From Algoriphagus sp. A40 (GTDB lineage: Bacteria; Bacteroidota; Bacteroidia; Cytophagales; Cyclobacteriaceae), in NCBI RefSeq assembly GCF_002002735.1, contig NZ_MUNY01000061.1, positions 1 to 64,000 of the forward strand: a stretch of 64,000 nt of DNA, given 5' to 3'. The first letter of the stretch is position 1. The number at the start of each line of letters is the position of its first letter. The notes beneath the pieces are model-generated. The model saw only the letters and a list, made by a program, of their open reading frames with translations. It was not told the origin of the DNA and did no database searches. This document shows, in pieces, positions 23,227 through 31,383 of the stretch. The translations under genes were made by a program, and so were the position numbers.

Positions 23227-25407
23227 ATGAAAAACAAGTACGCTGTGTGCTTGCTGATTTGCTTTTGTATGGTTTCGAGCCATGCATTTGCCCGGCAGGA
23301 TACAGTCAAAACATTAAATCTCGAAGAAATTAAAATCCAGAGTATACGGATCCAAAATCCGGTCACCAAGCTTCCCGCGACCAATAATCTGATGGTGGTT
23401 GGCGGTACCAAATCCGAGGTGATTACGCTGACTGGTCTGGCAACCAATTTGGCAGAAAAGACGGGCCGCAGCCTGTTTGCGAAAATCCCCTCTGCATTTG
23501 TCTATGACATGGACGGTTCCGGAAATCAGGTCAACCTCTCCGTCAGAGGCTTGGACGGACACCGGAGTTGGGAATTCAACGTCCGACAAAACGGTATAAT
23601 GATCAATACCGACATCTATGGCTATCCTGCCAGCCACTATTCCATGCCGATGGAGGCAGTGGAGCAGATTGAACTTGTCCGTGGCACTGCTGCACTTCAG
23701 TATGGTCAGCAGTTTGGTGGATTGCTCAACTATATACTCAAAAGGCCAGATCCCGTTAAAAAGTTTAGCCTTGAAAATATCAGCTCAGTCGGATCATTTG
23801 GACTGTTGTCCAACTTTACCTCCGTTGGAGGCACTCTGGGAAAATTCAGTTATTACGCCTATTACCAAAAACGGGTATCTGATGGCTACCGGGATGGGGT
23901 TGAATCTGATTCAGATTCCCAGCATGCTGAAGTCTCGTATCAGATAAGCGATAGGCTAAAGGCCAAGGCTGAACTGAGCCGCAGCGTGTTTTTATACAAA
24001 ATCCCCGGTCCATTGACAGATCTTCAGTTTGAAGAAGATCCAAGACAAGCCACTCGAACAAGGAATTATTACAGCCCAGAGATCTGGGTTCCAGCAATAA
24101 CTCTGGAAGGAAAACTCGCTAAAAACACAAGTTTCAGTCTGGTGGGAAGTGGGATCTTTGGGCAAAGAAGTTCAGTCACCTTCGATGCCCTGGCCAATGT
24201 ACCGGATACCATCAATTCGGTAACTTCTGAATATGCACCAAGGAATGTGGACATTGACAATTACCATACCCGGACAGCTGAGGCTCGAATTCTCCATGGA
24301 TATACTTTTGGGTCAATCAAAAATGACCTCTCGGTTTCCATCCGCTATTTCAACAATTCATTTGACCGAAGGCAAAGGGGTAAAGGAACGACAGGAACTG
24401 ACTATGACCTCAGTGTATCTGGAGAATTTCCAAGGGATATCAATTTGAAAAGTCAAAGCATCGCAGCCTCTCTGGAAAACCAATTTCACTTAAATGATCA
24501 TTTTTCCATTTCGCCAGGAATCAGAATCGAAAATGGAAATTCGGTCATGAGCGGTTCGATCAGCTATGTGGAATCTGTGCAGGTGCCACAGGAAATTGAA
24601 TACGATTTCGTGGCTTTGGGAATCAACGCCAGGTATGAATTTTCCCAAACCAGCAGCCTTTATGGAGGAATTTCTCAGGCAAACCGGCCGGTTCTGTTTC
24701 AGGATATCATCCCGGGTTCTCCCCTGACTATGATCAGTCCGGACCTTACCCATAGTTTTGGATACAATTCGGAATTTGGCTGGGAAGCAAATCCAAAAGA
24801 AAACATGCATATCAACGCAACGCTGTTTTATACGTTCATCGGCAACCGGATTGGAAACCTTTTGGTGGAACAGGACGGATCGACCTTGATTCAAAAAAGC
24901 AATATCGGAGACAGCGGTACAGCCGGAGTTGAGTTGCTATGGGACTGGGAATTTCTGAAAAGGAACAGATTTGCGCTTTCCTTCTATACCTCATCCAGTT
25001 GGATGCGGTCAGCGTATCTCAGCGGTAGCGTAGCAGGGACGGAAGGAAATCAGAATATCAAAGGAAACCGCGTGGAAGCTGTGCCCGAATGGATCAGCAG
25101 AAACGGACTGACTGCCTCCCATGGTTCCTTCCAACTAGTCCTGCAGCATCAATTTGTCAGTGAGTCCTTTGCAGATGCTCTGAACACCCGGACTCCCCCG
25201 CCTTCAGGAGCAGTTGGGTTAGTACCCTCCTATCATATTTGGGACCTTCAGGGAATTTACAATTATCAAAACCTGACTTTGAGGGCAAGCTTTCAAAACA
25301 TGTTTGACAATTCTTACTTCACAAAAAGACCGCAAATGTATCCCGGACCCGGAATATGGTCTTCCGATGGAAGAAGTCTGGTAGTTTCTCTTGGATTTAA
25401 AATCTAA
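23227..25407 (+). CDS. TonB-dependent outer-membrane receptor (FecA-like)
   Basis: 726 residues with a cleavable signal (MVSSHAFAR around 15-23). The plug domain covers about 75-185 (FAKIPSAFVYDMDGSGNQVN, LSVRGLDGHRSWEFNVRQNG, VEQIELVRGTAALQYGQQFG). The barrel extends to the end, closing with SDGRSLVVSLGFKI, a typical terminal strand. It lacks the carboxypeptidase-regulatory N-terminus of SusC proteins and resembles siderophore/ferric citrate-type receptors (NFDN-YFTKRP near the end is shared by FecA-like proteins). Iron uptake is the probable task; no iron box was identified upstream, where the 22609 gene lies 54 bp away. Confidence 0.85.
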   Translation: MKNKYAVCLLICFCMVSSHAFARQDTVKTLNLEEIKIQSIRIQNPVTKLPATNNLMVVGGTKSEVITLTGLATNLAEKTGRSLFAKIPSAFVYDMDGSGNQVNLSVRGLDGHRSWEFNVRQNGIMINTDIYGYPASHYSMPMEAVEQIELVRGTAALQYGQQFGGLLNYILKRPDPVKKFSLENISSVGSFGLLSNFTSVGGTLGKFSYYAYYQKRVSDGYRDGVESDSDSQHAEVSYQISDRLKAKAELSRSVFLYKIPGPLTDLQFEEDPRQATRTRNYYSPEIWVPAITLEGKLAKNTSFSLVGSGIFGQRSSVTFDALANVPDTINSVTSEYAPRNVDIDNYHTRTAEARILHGYTFGSIKNDLSVSIRYFNNSFDRRQRGKGTTGTDYDLSVSGEFPRDINLKSQSIAASLENQFHLNDHFSISPGIRIENGNSVMSGSISYVESVQVPQEIEYDFVALGINARYEFSQTSSLYGGISQANRPVLFQDIIPGSPLTMISPDLTHSFGYNSEFGWEANPKENMHINATLFYTFIGNRIGNLLVEQDGSTLIQKSNIGDSGTAGVELLWDWEFLKRNRFALSFYTSSSWMRSAYLSGSVAGTEGNQNIKGNRVEAVPEWISRNGLTASHGSFQLVLQHQFVSESFADALNTRTPPPSGAVGLVPSYHIWDLQGIYNYQNLTLRASFQNMFDNSYFTKRPQMYPGPGIWSSDGRSLVVSLGFKI

Positions 25408-25411
25408 AAAG

Positions 25412-25460
25412 AAATCCACAAACAATCCCGGATAATGATGGGTTTTGTCTGTGGATTTTC
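25412..25460 (+). terminator. possible terminator after the TonB receptor
   Basis: AAATCCACA at 25412-25420 pairs with TGTGGATTT at 25450-25458, with a long 29-nt loop and only a short T run. A weak intrinsic terminator at best. Confidence 0.35.
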
Positions 25461-25480
25461 AAATTAAGGAATTCCTTTTG

Positions 25481-25955
25481 CCTAAAATTATCAACATTAA
25501 GGGCATTAAGACCATTAAGGTTAAGACTGAAAGTCTTCATTTTGCTAATGCTCCTGTTTTTCGAACATTCAAAACAGAAGATTTAGCCTGAAAACTTAAT
25601 TATCTAAATTTCTTAATGTTTTAAAACTCTGCTAATCCACTTTTTATTTTGGACTATCAGGAATTTCTGAATTACTCCAGCTGAAGAAAAGCCAGCATTT
25701 CAGCGGCTGGAAGACCTTTTGACTAAATTATTCAACCATTAAGGCCATTGAGATTAAGGCTGAAAGTCTTCATTTTGCTAATGCTCCTGCAATTATGGAA
25801 TTCTAAACAGATATGGCTTAGAAACTTAATTTCCTAAACTTTCTAAATGTTTTAAAAACTCTGATAGTCCACTGTTTAGAGTGGACTATCAATATTTTTG
25901 AATTAATCAAGCTGAAGAAATGCCAGGAGTTCTCCGACTTTCAGTTCATTTGCCT
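25481..25955. repeat. ~240-bp tandem duplication overlapping a gene 3' end
   Basis: Two diverged copies start at 25481 and 25721 and share CATTAAG-rich runs, GAAAGTCTTCATTTTGCTAA, AAACTTAATT and a segment ending AGCTGAAGAAA. The second copy runs into the C-terminal codons of the following minus-strand gene. The first carries the corresponding decayed codons (25672-25716), so the 3' end of that gene was duplicated with its downstream region. Confidence 0.75.
25672..25716 (-). pseudogene. remnant of a duplicated gene 3' end
   Basis: Read on the minus strand it encodes LPAAEMLAFLQLE and a stop, against VGELLAFLQLD and a stop at the end of the intact gene at 25903-26361. Nothing of the rest of the gene remains upstream. 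It marks the duplication described at 25481-25955. Confidence 0.65.
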
Positions 25956-26361
25956 GATAGGTAAGCGTGATCCGGTGGTCTTTGTGGTCTTTTTCGAGTT
26001 GGAGCAATTCCCCTACCCGGATCGACATCGCGTTGTTTTCTTTCGGGTTATTCGCAAACTCCCATTGCTTGAGTACGTGTCCTGCTTCATCTTTCAGAAC
26101 CAAAGTTCTGTCACTGCCTGCACCCTTTATGGTGCAATGGGTATAGCGGATCGAAAGCTGGTCTTGGGCCTGTGCATTTTCCAACTCGAGCATCCTCAGA
26201 TTCAGGGGCTGATTGACATACTGTTTCATGATGAGTTTGCCATTAAGAGATATCTCATAGCTGTCCATTCCCTTCATCGGGGTGAAAGCCATCATTGCCA
26301 AACTGAGGGCAAGCAATACCAGAGTACTGCCTAAAGCGGATTTAAATGTCATTTTTGTCAT
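25903..26361 (-). CDS. hypothetical exported protein
   Basis: 152 residues. A signal peptide (LVLLALSLAMMAF, about 14-30) precedes a single compact, beta-rich domain: SYEISLNGKLIMKQYVNQPL, QDQLSIRYTHCTIKGAGSDR, TLVLKDEAGHVLKQWEFAN, MSIRVGELLQLE. I recognise no named family. Two ATGs, 9 bp apart, are possible starts. The dispersed ~140-bp element C begins 38 bp upstream, so its promoter must lie in or beyond that element. Its 3' end has been duplicated downstream. A divergent LytTR regulator starts about 620 bp away and could regulate it, which is inference. Confidence 0.7.
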   Translation of the reverse strand: MTKMTFKSALGSTLVLLALSLAMMAFTPMKGMDSYEISLNGKLIMKQYVNQPLNLRMLELENAQAQDQLSIRYTHCTIKGAGSDRTLVLKDEAGHVLKQWEFANNPKENNAMSIRVGELLQLEKDHKDHRITLTYQANELKVGELLAFLQLD

Positions 26362-26398
26362 TTTGAATTTGGTTTAAATTTGAAAATGTGAATTCTGA

Positions 26399-26538
26399 TT
26401 GTCCGCAATCCTGCCAGTAGGCTACTTTGCTTCTTAACAAGTGCTGGAAGACCGATGACGGAAGACCGAAAAGGGTAAATGCCAGTGTTGAAGCACTTTC
26501 AAGTAGCTCTTGGCTACTACCTGCATGGAAGCGGATAA
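26399..26538. repeat. ~140-bp dispersed element, copy C
   Basis: It begins TTGTCCGC and ends GCGGATAA, with core GTGCTGGAAGACCGATGACG. It has the same length and orientation as copies A and B but a diverged interior, including a GTAGC-TCTTG-GCTAC stem. It sits 38 bp upstream of the start at 26361. No ORF. Confidence 0.7.
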
Positions 26539-26769
26539 TCACGTTGTGAACAGATAATTTTTACTTTGTTGGTACTTCAAGCTAAATCCAATTGGCCAAA
26601 TTGAATACTTGAAAGGCATTGAGAGGAGCCTTTCATGGGGATTTACGGCAATGGAGAATGAATGGAGAAGGCCTAAATAATAAAGTAGATCAATGACCTG
26701 GAAAGTAGACATCCGTAAATCCAAATCACGATTCTGTTCGTCTTTAAATTCTGTAATTGGTCTATAAGG

Positions 26770-26820
26770 TTATCCGCTACTTTCTTTCTAGGCACAAAAT
26801 GACGCGGTTGAAGCGGATAA
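26770..26820. repeat. short element with the same termini (D)
   Basis: 51 bp bounded by TTATCCGC and GCGGATAA, perfect 8-bp inverted ends, but lacking the ~140-bp core. It is followed by TCGACCACAGACCACAGTCG, a motif that also flanks the M1 peptidase gene. It lies 166 bp upstream of the LytTR gene. Between 26540 and 26769 nothing else is recognised. Confidence 0.6.
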
Positions 26821-26985
26821 TCGACCACAGACCACAGTCGACGGTTCACAGCAATTGAATCTTGACTTTAAACTTTCTTCAAATTGGATACTGGAATAAA
26901 TTCCACGTTCTCCCATTTGTCTGTTTTGGCTTTACCGTGAATGAGAATTATCCGTACTTAGAAAAGTATAACCCAGCCTGAAGCT

Positions 26986-27789
26986 ATGAGTGTGAGCACA
27001 TTCCTCGGATTGAAACCCATTTCACCCAAAGTTTATCACTTTTTGTTTTGGCTGGTCATCACCGTGATTTACCTCTACGACCGGAGGTACCTGATCCAGA
27101 AATTTAATTTGCCCGAACATTTTGCTGCTTGCGTCACAGTCCGGCTTTTGTTGATTGTTTCCCTGGTTTACTTTCATCTTTACTATCTCGTTCCAAAATT
27201 CTTCAAACTGAAAAAATTCGGAACCTATAGCCTGTTGCTTATCGGATCTCTTTTGGTTTACGTCAGCCTTCAAAATCTCTATGACATTTACCTCTACGGC
27301 TATGTGATCGGAGACGTGACAAGCAGAGATTTTTGGAGTGCTTTTCCGTATAATTTCATCACCACTTCCTGGTACTTGGTTTTGACGACAGGACTGAAAT
27401 TTGGTCTCGATCGGTACGAGGAGAAAAGAGTGAAAGTTGAGGAGTTTATTCCTGTTCCTGTACCGGAAAACGGACAGGACAATGTGGTTTTCCTGAAAAC
27501 CGGCACCAAACAAATCAGAACCGACTTGGATGAAGTGACTCACATCAAGGGACTAAAAGATTACTCGATCGTCTATACACTCCACGAACAAATCATCGTC
27601 AAAGGATCCCTGAAAAGCACGGAAAATCTGCTCCGGGACAAAAAACTGATTCGGGTTCACAAGTCCTATTTGGTAGCATTAGACCGGATCAAAACCATAC
27701 AGGACAATCAGATCATCTTGGGGAACCATGCAATTCCGATTGGAAGATCCTATAAAAAGGAGCTTTACAAGCTCCTGATTCCATCCTGA
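26986..27789 (+). CDS. membrane-anchored LytTR transcriptional regulator
   Basis: 267 residues. Four predicted membrane helices lie in residues 18-150 (FLFWLVITVIYLYD, RLLLIVSLVYFHLYYLV, YSLLLIGSLLVYVSL, FITTSWYLVLTTGLKFG), like the N-terminus of LytS/YehU histidine kinases. Instead of a kinase, a linker leads directly to a LytTR DNA-binding domain (about 163-265): VVFLKTGTKQIRTDLDEVTH, IKGLKDYSIVYT, LIRVHKSYLVALDRIKTIQD, HAIPIGRSYKKELY. Such one-component membrane regulators are common in Bacteroidota, and would sense a membrane or extracytoplasmic cue. No target is known; the divergent gene at 25903 is the nearest candidate. The multi-hairpin repeat follows 12 bp downstream. Confidence 0.88.
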   Translation: MSVSTFLGLKPISPKVYHFLFWLVITVIYLYDRRYLIQKFNLPEHFAACVTVRLLLIVSLVYFHLYYLVPKFFKLKKFGTYSLLLIGSLLVYVSLQNLYDIYLYGYVIGDVTSRDFWSAFPYNFITTSWYLVLTTGLKFGLDRYEEKRVKVEEFIPVPVPENGQDNVVFLKTGTKQIRTDLDEVTHIKGLKDYSIVYTLHEQIIVKGSLKSTENLLRDKKLIRVHKSYLVALDRIKTIQDNQIILGNHAIPIGRSYKKELYKLLIPS

Positions 27790-27800
27790 AAGGGCATTCA

Positions 27801-28053
27801 ATTCAACATTTCCTGTTTAATTTCAAATTGACTTTTTATGTAGCTCCGAAGGAGCCAAACCATTCATGACCCTGTACGAAGTGCAGGGTAGCCATTGAAT
27901 TTCCTTCCTTTGAGCCCTGAAAGGGCGATACTTTGAAGTTTCACCCTTTCAGGGCTCCTTTTTTTTATTGTGGTGACTTAACCCCCGGCTATACCGGGGG
28001 TTATGAATTGTTTTGATCCTTCGGATCTAAGACTACCCAACCTTGACCTCCAT
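27801..28053. repeat. multi-hairpin intergenic repeat, copy 1
   Basis: Successive palindromes: AGCTCCGAAGGAGC, ACCCTGTACGAAGTGCAGGGT, a long stem GAGCCCTGAAAGGG / CCCTTTCAGGGCTC with an 18-bp loop, ACCCCCGGCTATACCGGGGGT, and GATCCTTCGGATC. The whole block recurs in the same orientation and order at 40021-40265. The long stem is followed by eight T and may also terminate the LytTR transcript. No ORF. Confidence 0.9.
27912..27967 (+). terminator. long-stem hairpin with T tract after LytTR gene
   Basis: A 14-bp stem (27912-27925 with 27944-27957) encloses an 18-nt loop and is followed by CC and eight T. It could end the LytTR transcript. The corresponding hairpin at 40125-40170 has its loop in the opposite orientation. 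Confidence 0.5.
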
Positions 28054-28110
28054 GTCCGACGCCCAAGGGAGTGTCCCCACTCCCGCTGTCAAAATGGCGA
28101 ATATCATAAT

Positions 28111-29346
28111 TCACTTTTTCACAATCCAATAATTCAAATACCCGCTTGGAGTCTCCAGCACGACTTTATAGAAGTCCGACTCCAATCCTTTGGTGGAAAA
28201 GGTAAAGGATTCCTGATCCAGCATCACCTCTCCCATCAGCCAATAATTATCCAGATTCCCGGTTTTGAATTCATTGGTGGTAGCTACCCAAACTCTTCCT
28301 TTCTGACCTTTGGAAATACTTTTCCAGGAAAGCTTGATTTCACCATCTGCCAGCTCAGCTTTCAAATCGACAGCATCCAGTTTTCCAATAAAAGATACGC
28401 CATCCAATTCCATTGCCTGGTTCTTGGGTATTTCCAAACCTAGATGACGGACGATGCCCGGCATAATATCCACCATCTCCGGAGTATCATTGAAATGTGA
28501 ATTCAACCCTTTAGCATTGGTTGCAATCCAGATAGTTCTTTCCCGTTCACTTTGCCCACCATGACCAAAGCCATCCGCACTTCTTCCATGATCTGTCGTG
28601 ATGATGATCAACCAATCTTCATTGAAGTTCTTTTCTCTATCCTGGATCGCTTCCCATACCCGGCCAATTTGGACATCGGCTTTTGCAATTCCATCAATCA
28701 TCTGAGGGCTGTTCCCGTAGGTATGCCCCATGTCGTCGGTATATTCCAAATACATCCAAGCCAGATCCGGACCTTTTTCCCGGATATAGGATGCAGCTTC
28801 CTTTGACACCAACTCATCGATCTGGAAAATATAGTTTCGCTCCTTATCATGCGGAAAATTGACCGTATCCAGTTCAAATCCATCGAAATAATAATCGAAG
28901 GTGAAGTCTCCCGCTTGAGGTAAGCTTGCACCCACCAATTTGGTTCTGTTGTCCAACCAAGTGGAAAAAATGGCCGTCTTCCTATCCGGTCTTGCTTCCT
29001 TCAGAAATCGGAAGATTGTCCAATAGTTATAATTTGGGTCCTCGATTCCATTTCCCCAGACATTGTGCTTGTTGACCCAAGTACCGGTAAGCAGAGAATT
29101 GTAACCTACTGCAGAAATGGTCGGTGTCTCACTGTAAGTGCCTGGATTTCCACCCATAACAGCTTTGGTAAAGCCCCCTATTTTGCTGATCTGATCTATA
29201 TTTGGAGTTGGCACCGTATCCATAACATCGGCAGGAATCCCATCCAGAATCACAAAAAGGACTTTTTTTTCAGCTTTCTGAGCAAAAACCGGTGAGAAAA
29301 AATATCCCAGAATGAGGGTTAGAATTATTTTTTTCATTTTAATCAT
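28111..29346 (-). CDS. type I phosphodiesterase / nucleotide pyrophosphatase-family phosphatase
   Basis: 411 residues with a cleavable signal (SPVFAQ, about 18-23); an alternative ATG lies 9 bp inside. Alkaline-phosphatase-superfamily metal ligands are visible: Asp in VLFVILDGIPAD, the catalytic Thr/Ser region TYSETPTISAVGYNSLLTGT, YTDDMGHTYG, and IITTDHGRSADGFGHGG, giving two Asp/His clusters. NPP-type enzymes hydrolyse nucleotide or lipid phosphodiesters. A C-terminal beta module (about 335-411) ends YLNYWIVKK. It lies downstream of susD on the same strand but behind a strong terminator (29529-29560), so it may be transcribed partly by read-through or from its own promoter. Confidence 0.88.
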   Translation of the reverse strand: MIKMKKIILTLILGYFFSPVFAQKAEKKVLFVILDGIPADVMDTVPTPNIDQISKIGGFTKAVMGGNPGTYSETPTISAVGYNSLLTGTWVNKHNVWGNGIEDPNYNYWTIFRFLKEARPDRKTAIFSTWLDNRTKLVGASLPQAGDFTFDYYFDGFELDTVNFPHDKERNYIFQIDELVSKEAASYIREKGPDLAWMYLEYTDDMGHTYGNSPQMIDGIAKADVQIGRVWEAIQDREKNFNEDWLIIITTDHGRSADGFGHGGQSERERTIWIATNAKGLNSHFNDTPEMVDIMPGIVRHLGLEIPKNQAMELDGVSFIGKLDAVDLKAELADGEIKLSWKSISKGQKGRVWVATTNEFKTGNLDNYWLMGEVMLDQESFTFSTKGLESDFYKVVLETPSGYLNYWIVKK

Positions 29347-29411
29347 TGGTGGATAAATGGGATTTTGAACGCCAAAGGATTTTAAAAAAGTGTTCTAAGG
29401 AAAAATCCCTC

Positions 29412-29455
29412 CCGATATTCATCGGGACAGGCTCTTACTCTCCGCCGCGGCGGAG
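29412..29455. repeat. REP-type palindromes
   Basis: CCCGATATTCATCGGGACAG plus GCTCT, the same signature as at 519 and 3037, is followed by the palindrome CTCCGCCGCGGCGGAG, also at 6927-6942. Non-coding, between susD and the phosphodiesterase gene. Confidence 0.65.
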
Positions 29456-29528
29456 GGAATTGCGTCAATTTAAACTTCAAACCTCCATTCTTCAAGGTTA
29501 AATTAAAGATTGAAGATACTTTAGAAAA

Positions 29529-29560
29529 ACCAGTGATCCTTATAAAACAGGATCACTGGT
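29529..29560 (-). terminator. intrinsic terminator after susD
   Basis: ACCAGTGATCC pairs perfectly with GGATCACTGGT over 11 bp with a 10-nt loop; on the minus strand the stem is followed by TTTTTCTAA. It lies 16 bp after the SusD stop and should end most susCD transcripts before the phosphodiesterase gene. Confidence 0.75.
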
Positions 29561-29576
29561 CAATCTGGTTTTGATT

Positions 29577-31370
29577 TTATTGCCAGCCAAAAATCTGGTT
29601 AAGATTTGGATTCAAAGTCACTTGCTGGAAAGGCACCGGGCGATAGTAGTATTTTGGTTCTTCAAAGTTTCTAGCCTTGTTTTCAGTAACCATATTTCCT
29701 CCTTTATCGCCATTTTCCAGGTATACATCCACGTTGTCGTTGATGGTTCCGGCCTTATAGTAAATCAACTGAACGCCCAAGCTGTTTTTTTCTTTGTCAG
29801 CGCCTACGGGAATACTGCTGCTTTTATCAATCAGGATAATGTCCTCAATTCCATCACCGGTCATGTCGTATTTGCCCAATCCCGGGAAATACATTCCCTG
29901 TGGAATTACTTCAAGAAGTTTTCCGGCATTCCAGCGCATCAAATCATCGTATCTGAAGCCTTCCATGGCCAGTTCGATTCTTCTTTCCCGTCTGATTTCC
30001 AGCAATACTCCCTGATTTGGACCGCTAAGGTTAAGATATTTTGAAGCCTGAAATACATCAGGTTTACCATTAGCTGTAGCCATAATCAGCGCTGGCATTC
30101 CCGCTCTGGTTCTCAATAAATTAACTGTGGCATCCAAATCCGTCTGGCTCAATTCACCCAGTTCAGCTTTGGCTTCCGCCAGTGTAAGCAAAGTCTCTGC
30201 ATATCGATAAACCGGAAAGTCTACACTGGCTCGCTCCACATTATCGACTGAGTTTTTATACCCTTTCAACTGGTGGTATCCCGTGAAATTCTTATTCAGT
30301 GACTGAATATAGGGAGTGGTATTCGGTACTCTTATCCATCCCGGGTACACAAGGGTTTGCATCAATCTTGGATCCCGATCTTTGAATTCCTCTACAAAAC
30401 CTTTGGCTTTAAAGTTATTCTGGTCAGTAAATGGAGTTCCGTCTTTCATCAAATAAGACAATACCAAATCCCTGGAAGGAGACTGCTCATAATCTCCAAA
30501 AATTCCGGTGTTGTTGTCACTGCTTCGGTCTTTGTTGACATCGTAAGCATTGACCAGCAGCACCTCTGGATTGCCAATTAGATTCGTGCTGTTGAAAAGA
30601 GTCGCATAATCTCTGCTTGGATTGCCGGTAGTGTAAATCGAAAATTTACCGGAATTCATAAGGTCAGAAGCTTGCTTGACGGCAATTTTCAAAAATTCAT
30701 TTGAAGTCGCTTGCAATCCCAATTCAGTATGATATTTCCTGTAGGTTCCTTCATATAGGGCAACCCTGGCATAAAACGCCTTCACAGCCCAAACTGAAGG
30801 AGTTCCCGACGGCACCGATTCCCTGACCTTTTCAGCTGCAAATTCCAAATCCTCCAGGATTTTAGACATCACGAATTCCCTCGAATCCTGAGTTTTGTAA
30901 AGATCCTCATCACCCGGATTCAAAGTTTTGTCAAACCAAGGCACATTGGAATACCGCTGAACCATTCCTAAATAGAATTGGGCTCGATAATACCTAGCCA
31001 ATCCCACATAATGTGCGATGGCCTCATCCGAAGCAGTAGCCTTTTGGTAGTTGTCCAGGAAGTAGTTGATGTTTCTGAGTCTTGCCCAATTCCATCCCCC
31101 GGTGATTGTTTGGGAGGAAGGAGTACCTGTCATGATATTTTTGATCTCGATAGCCCCGGTGGTGGCCATATTATCACTGCTTTGGTCTGCCAGGTAATTT
31201 CCCATACCGGGCATGGCAATTAGGCCATTTACATAGAGTCCCAAATCTTCTTCAGTTTTGAAGAACTCCTCAGGAGCTACTGAAGTCTGTGGATACCGAT
31301 CCATAAAATCTTCTTGACAGGAAGAAAGTGTGAATAAGGATCCGATGATTATGATATATATTTTTTTCAT
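29577..31370 (-). CDS. SusD/RagB-family outer-membrane lipoprotein
   Basis: About 597 residues from the ATG giving MKKIYIIIIGSLFTLSSCQE; the lipobox cysteine is at 18. SusD landmarks: DFMDRYPQTSVAPEEFFKTE, YRAQFYLGMVQRYSNVPWFD, AVKAFYARVALYEGTYRKYH, YRYAETLLTLAEAKAELGEL, LLEIRRERRIELAMEGFRYD, LMRWNAGKLLE. It is the surface lid that captures substrate for its SusC partner, which lies 13 bp upstream. Substrates of SusCD pairs are usually glycans or peptides; the phosphoesterase neighbours here suggest a phosphorylated or phosphodiester compound, by inference. Confidence 0.93.
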   Translation of the reverse strand: MKKIYIIIIGSLFTLSSCQEDFMDRYPQTSVAPEEFFKTEEDLGLYVNGLIAMPGMGNYLADQSSDNMATTGAIEIKNIMTGTPSSQTITGGWNWARLRNINYFLDNYQKATASDEAIAHYVGLARYYRAQFYLGMVQRYSNVPWFDKTLNPGDEDLYKTQDSREFVMSKILEDLEFAAEKVRESVPSGTPSVWAVKAFYARVALYEGTYRKYHTELGLQATSNEFLKIAVKQASDLMNSGKFSIYTTGNPSRDYATLFNSTNLIGNPEVLLVNAYDVNKDRSSDNNTGIFGDYEQSPSRDLVLSYLMKDGTPFTDQNNFKAKGFVEEFKDRDPRLMQTLVYPGWIRVPNTTPYIQSLNKNFTGYHQLKGYKNSVDNVERASVDFPVYRYAETLLTLAEAKAELGELSQTDLDATVNLLRTRAGMPALIMATANGKPDVFQASKYLNLSGPNQGVLLEIRRERRIELAMEGFRYDDLMRWNAGKLLEVIPQGMYFPGLGKYDMTGDGIEDIILIDKSSSIPVGADKEKNSLGVQLIYYKAGTINDNVDVYLENGDKGGNMVTENKARNFEEPKYYYRPVPFQQVTLNPNLNQIFGWQ

Positions 31371-31383
31371 GATGAATTCCTGA

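Noticed and set aside
27926..27943. A regulated phase-variable invertible promoter at the inverted hairpin loop
   Set aside because: The loop is only 18 bp, contains no promoter box, and no invertase gene is in the window. The inversion is reported, a switch function is not.
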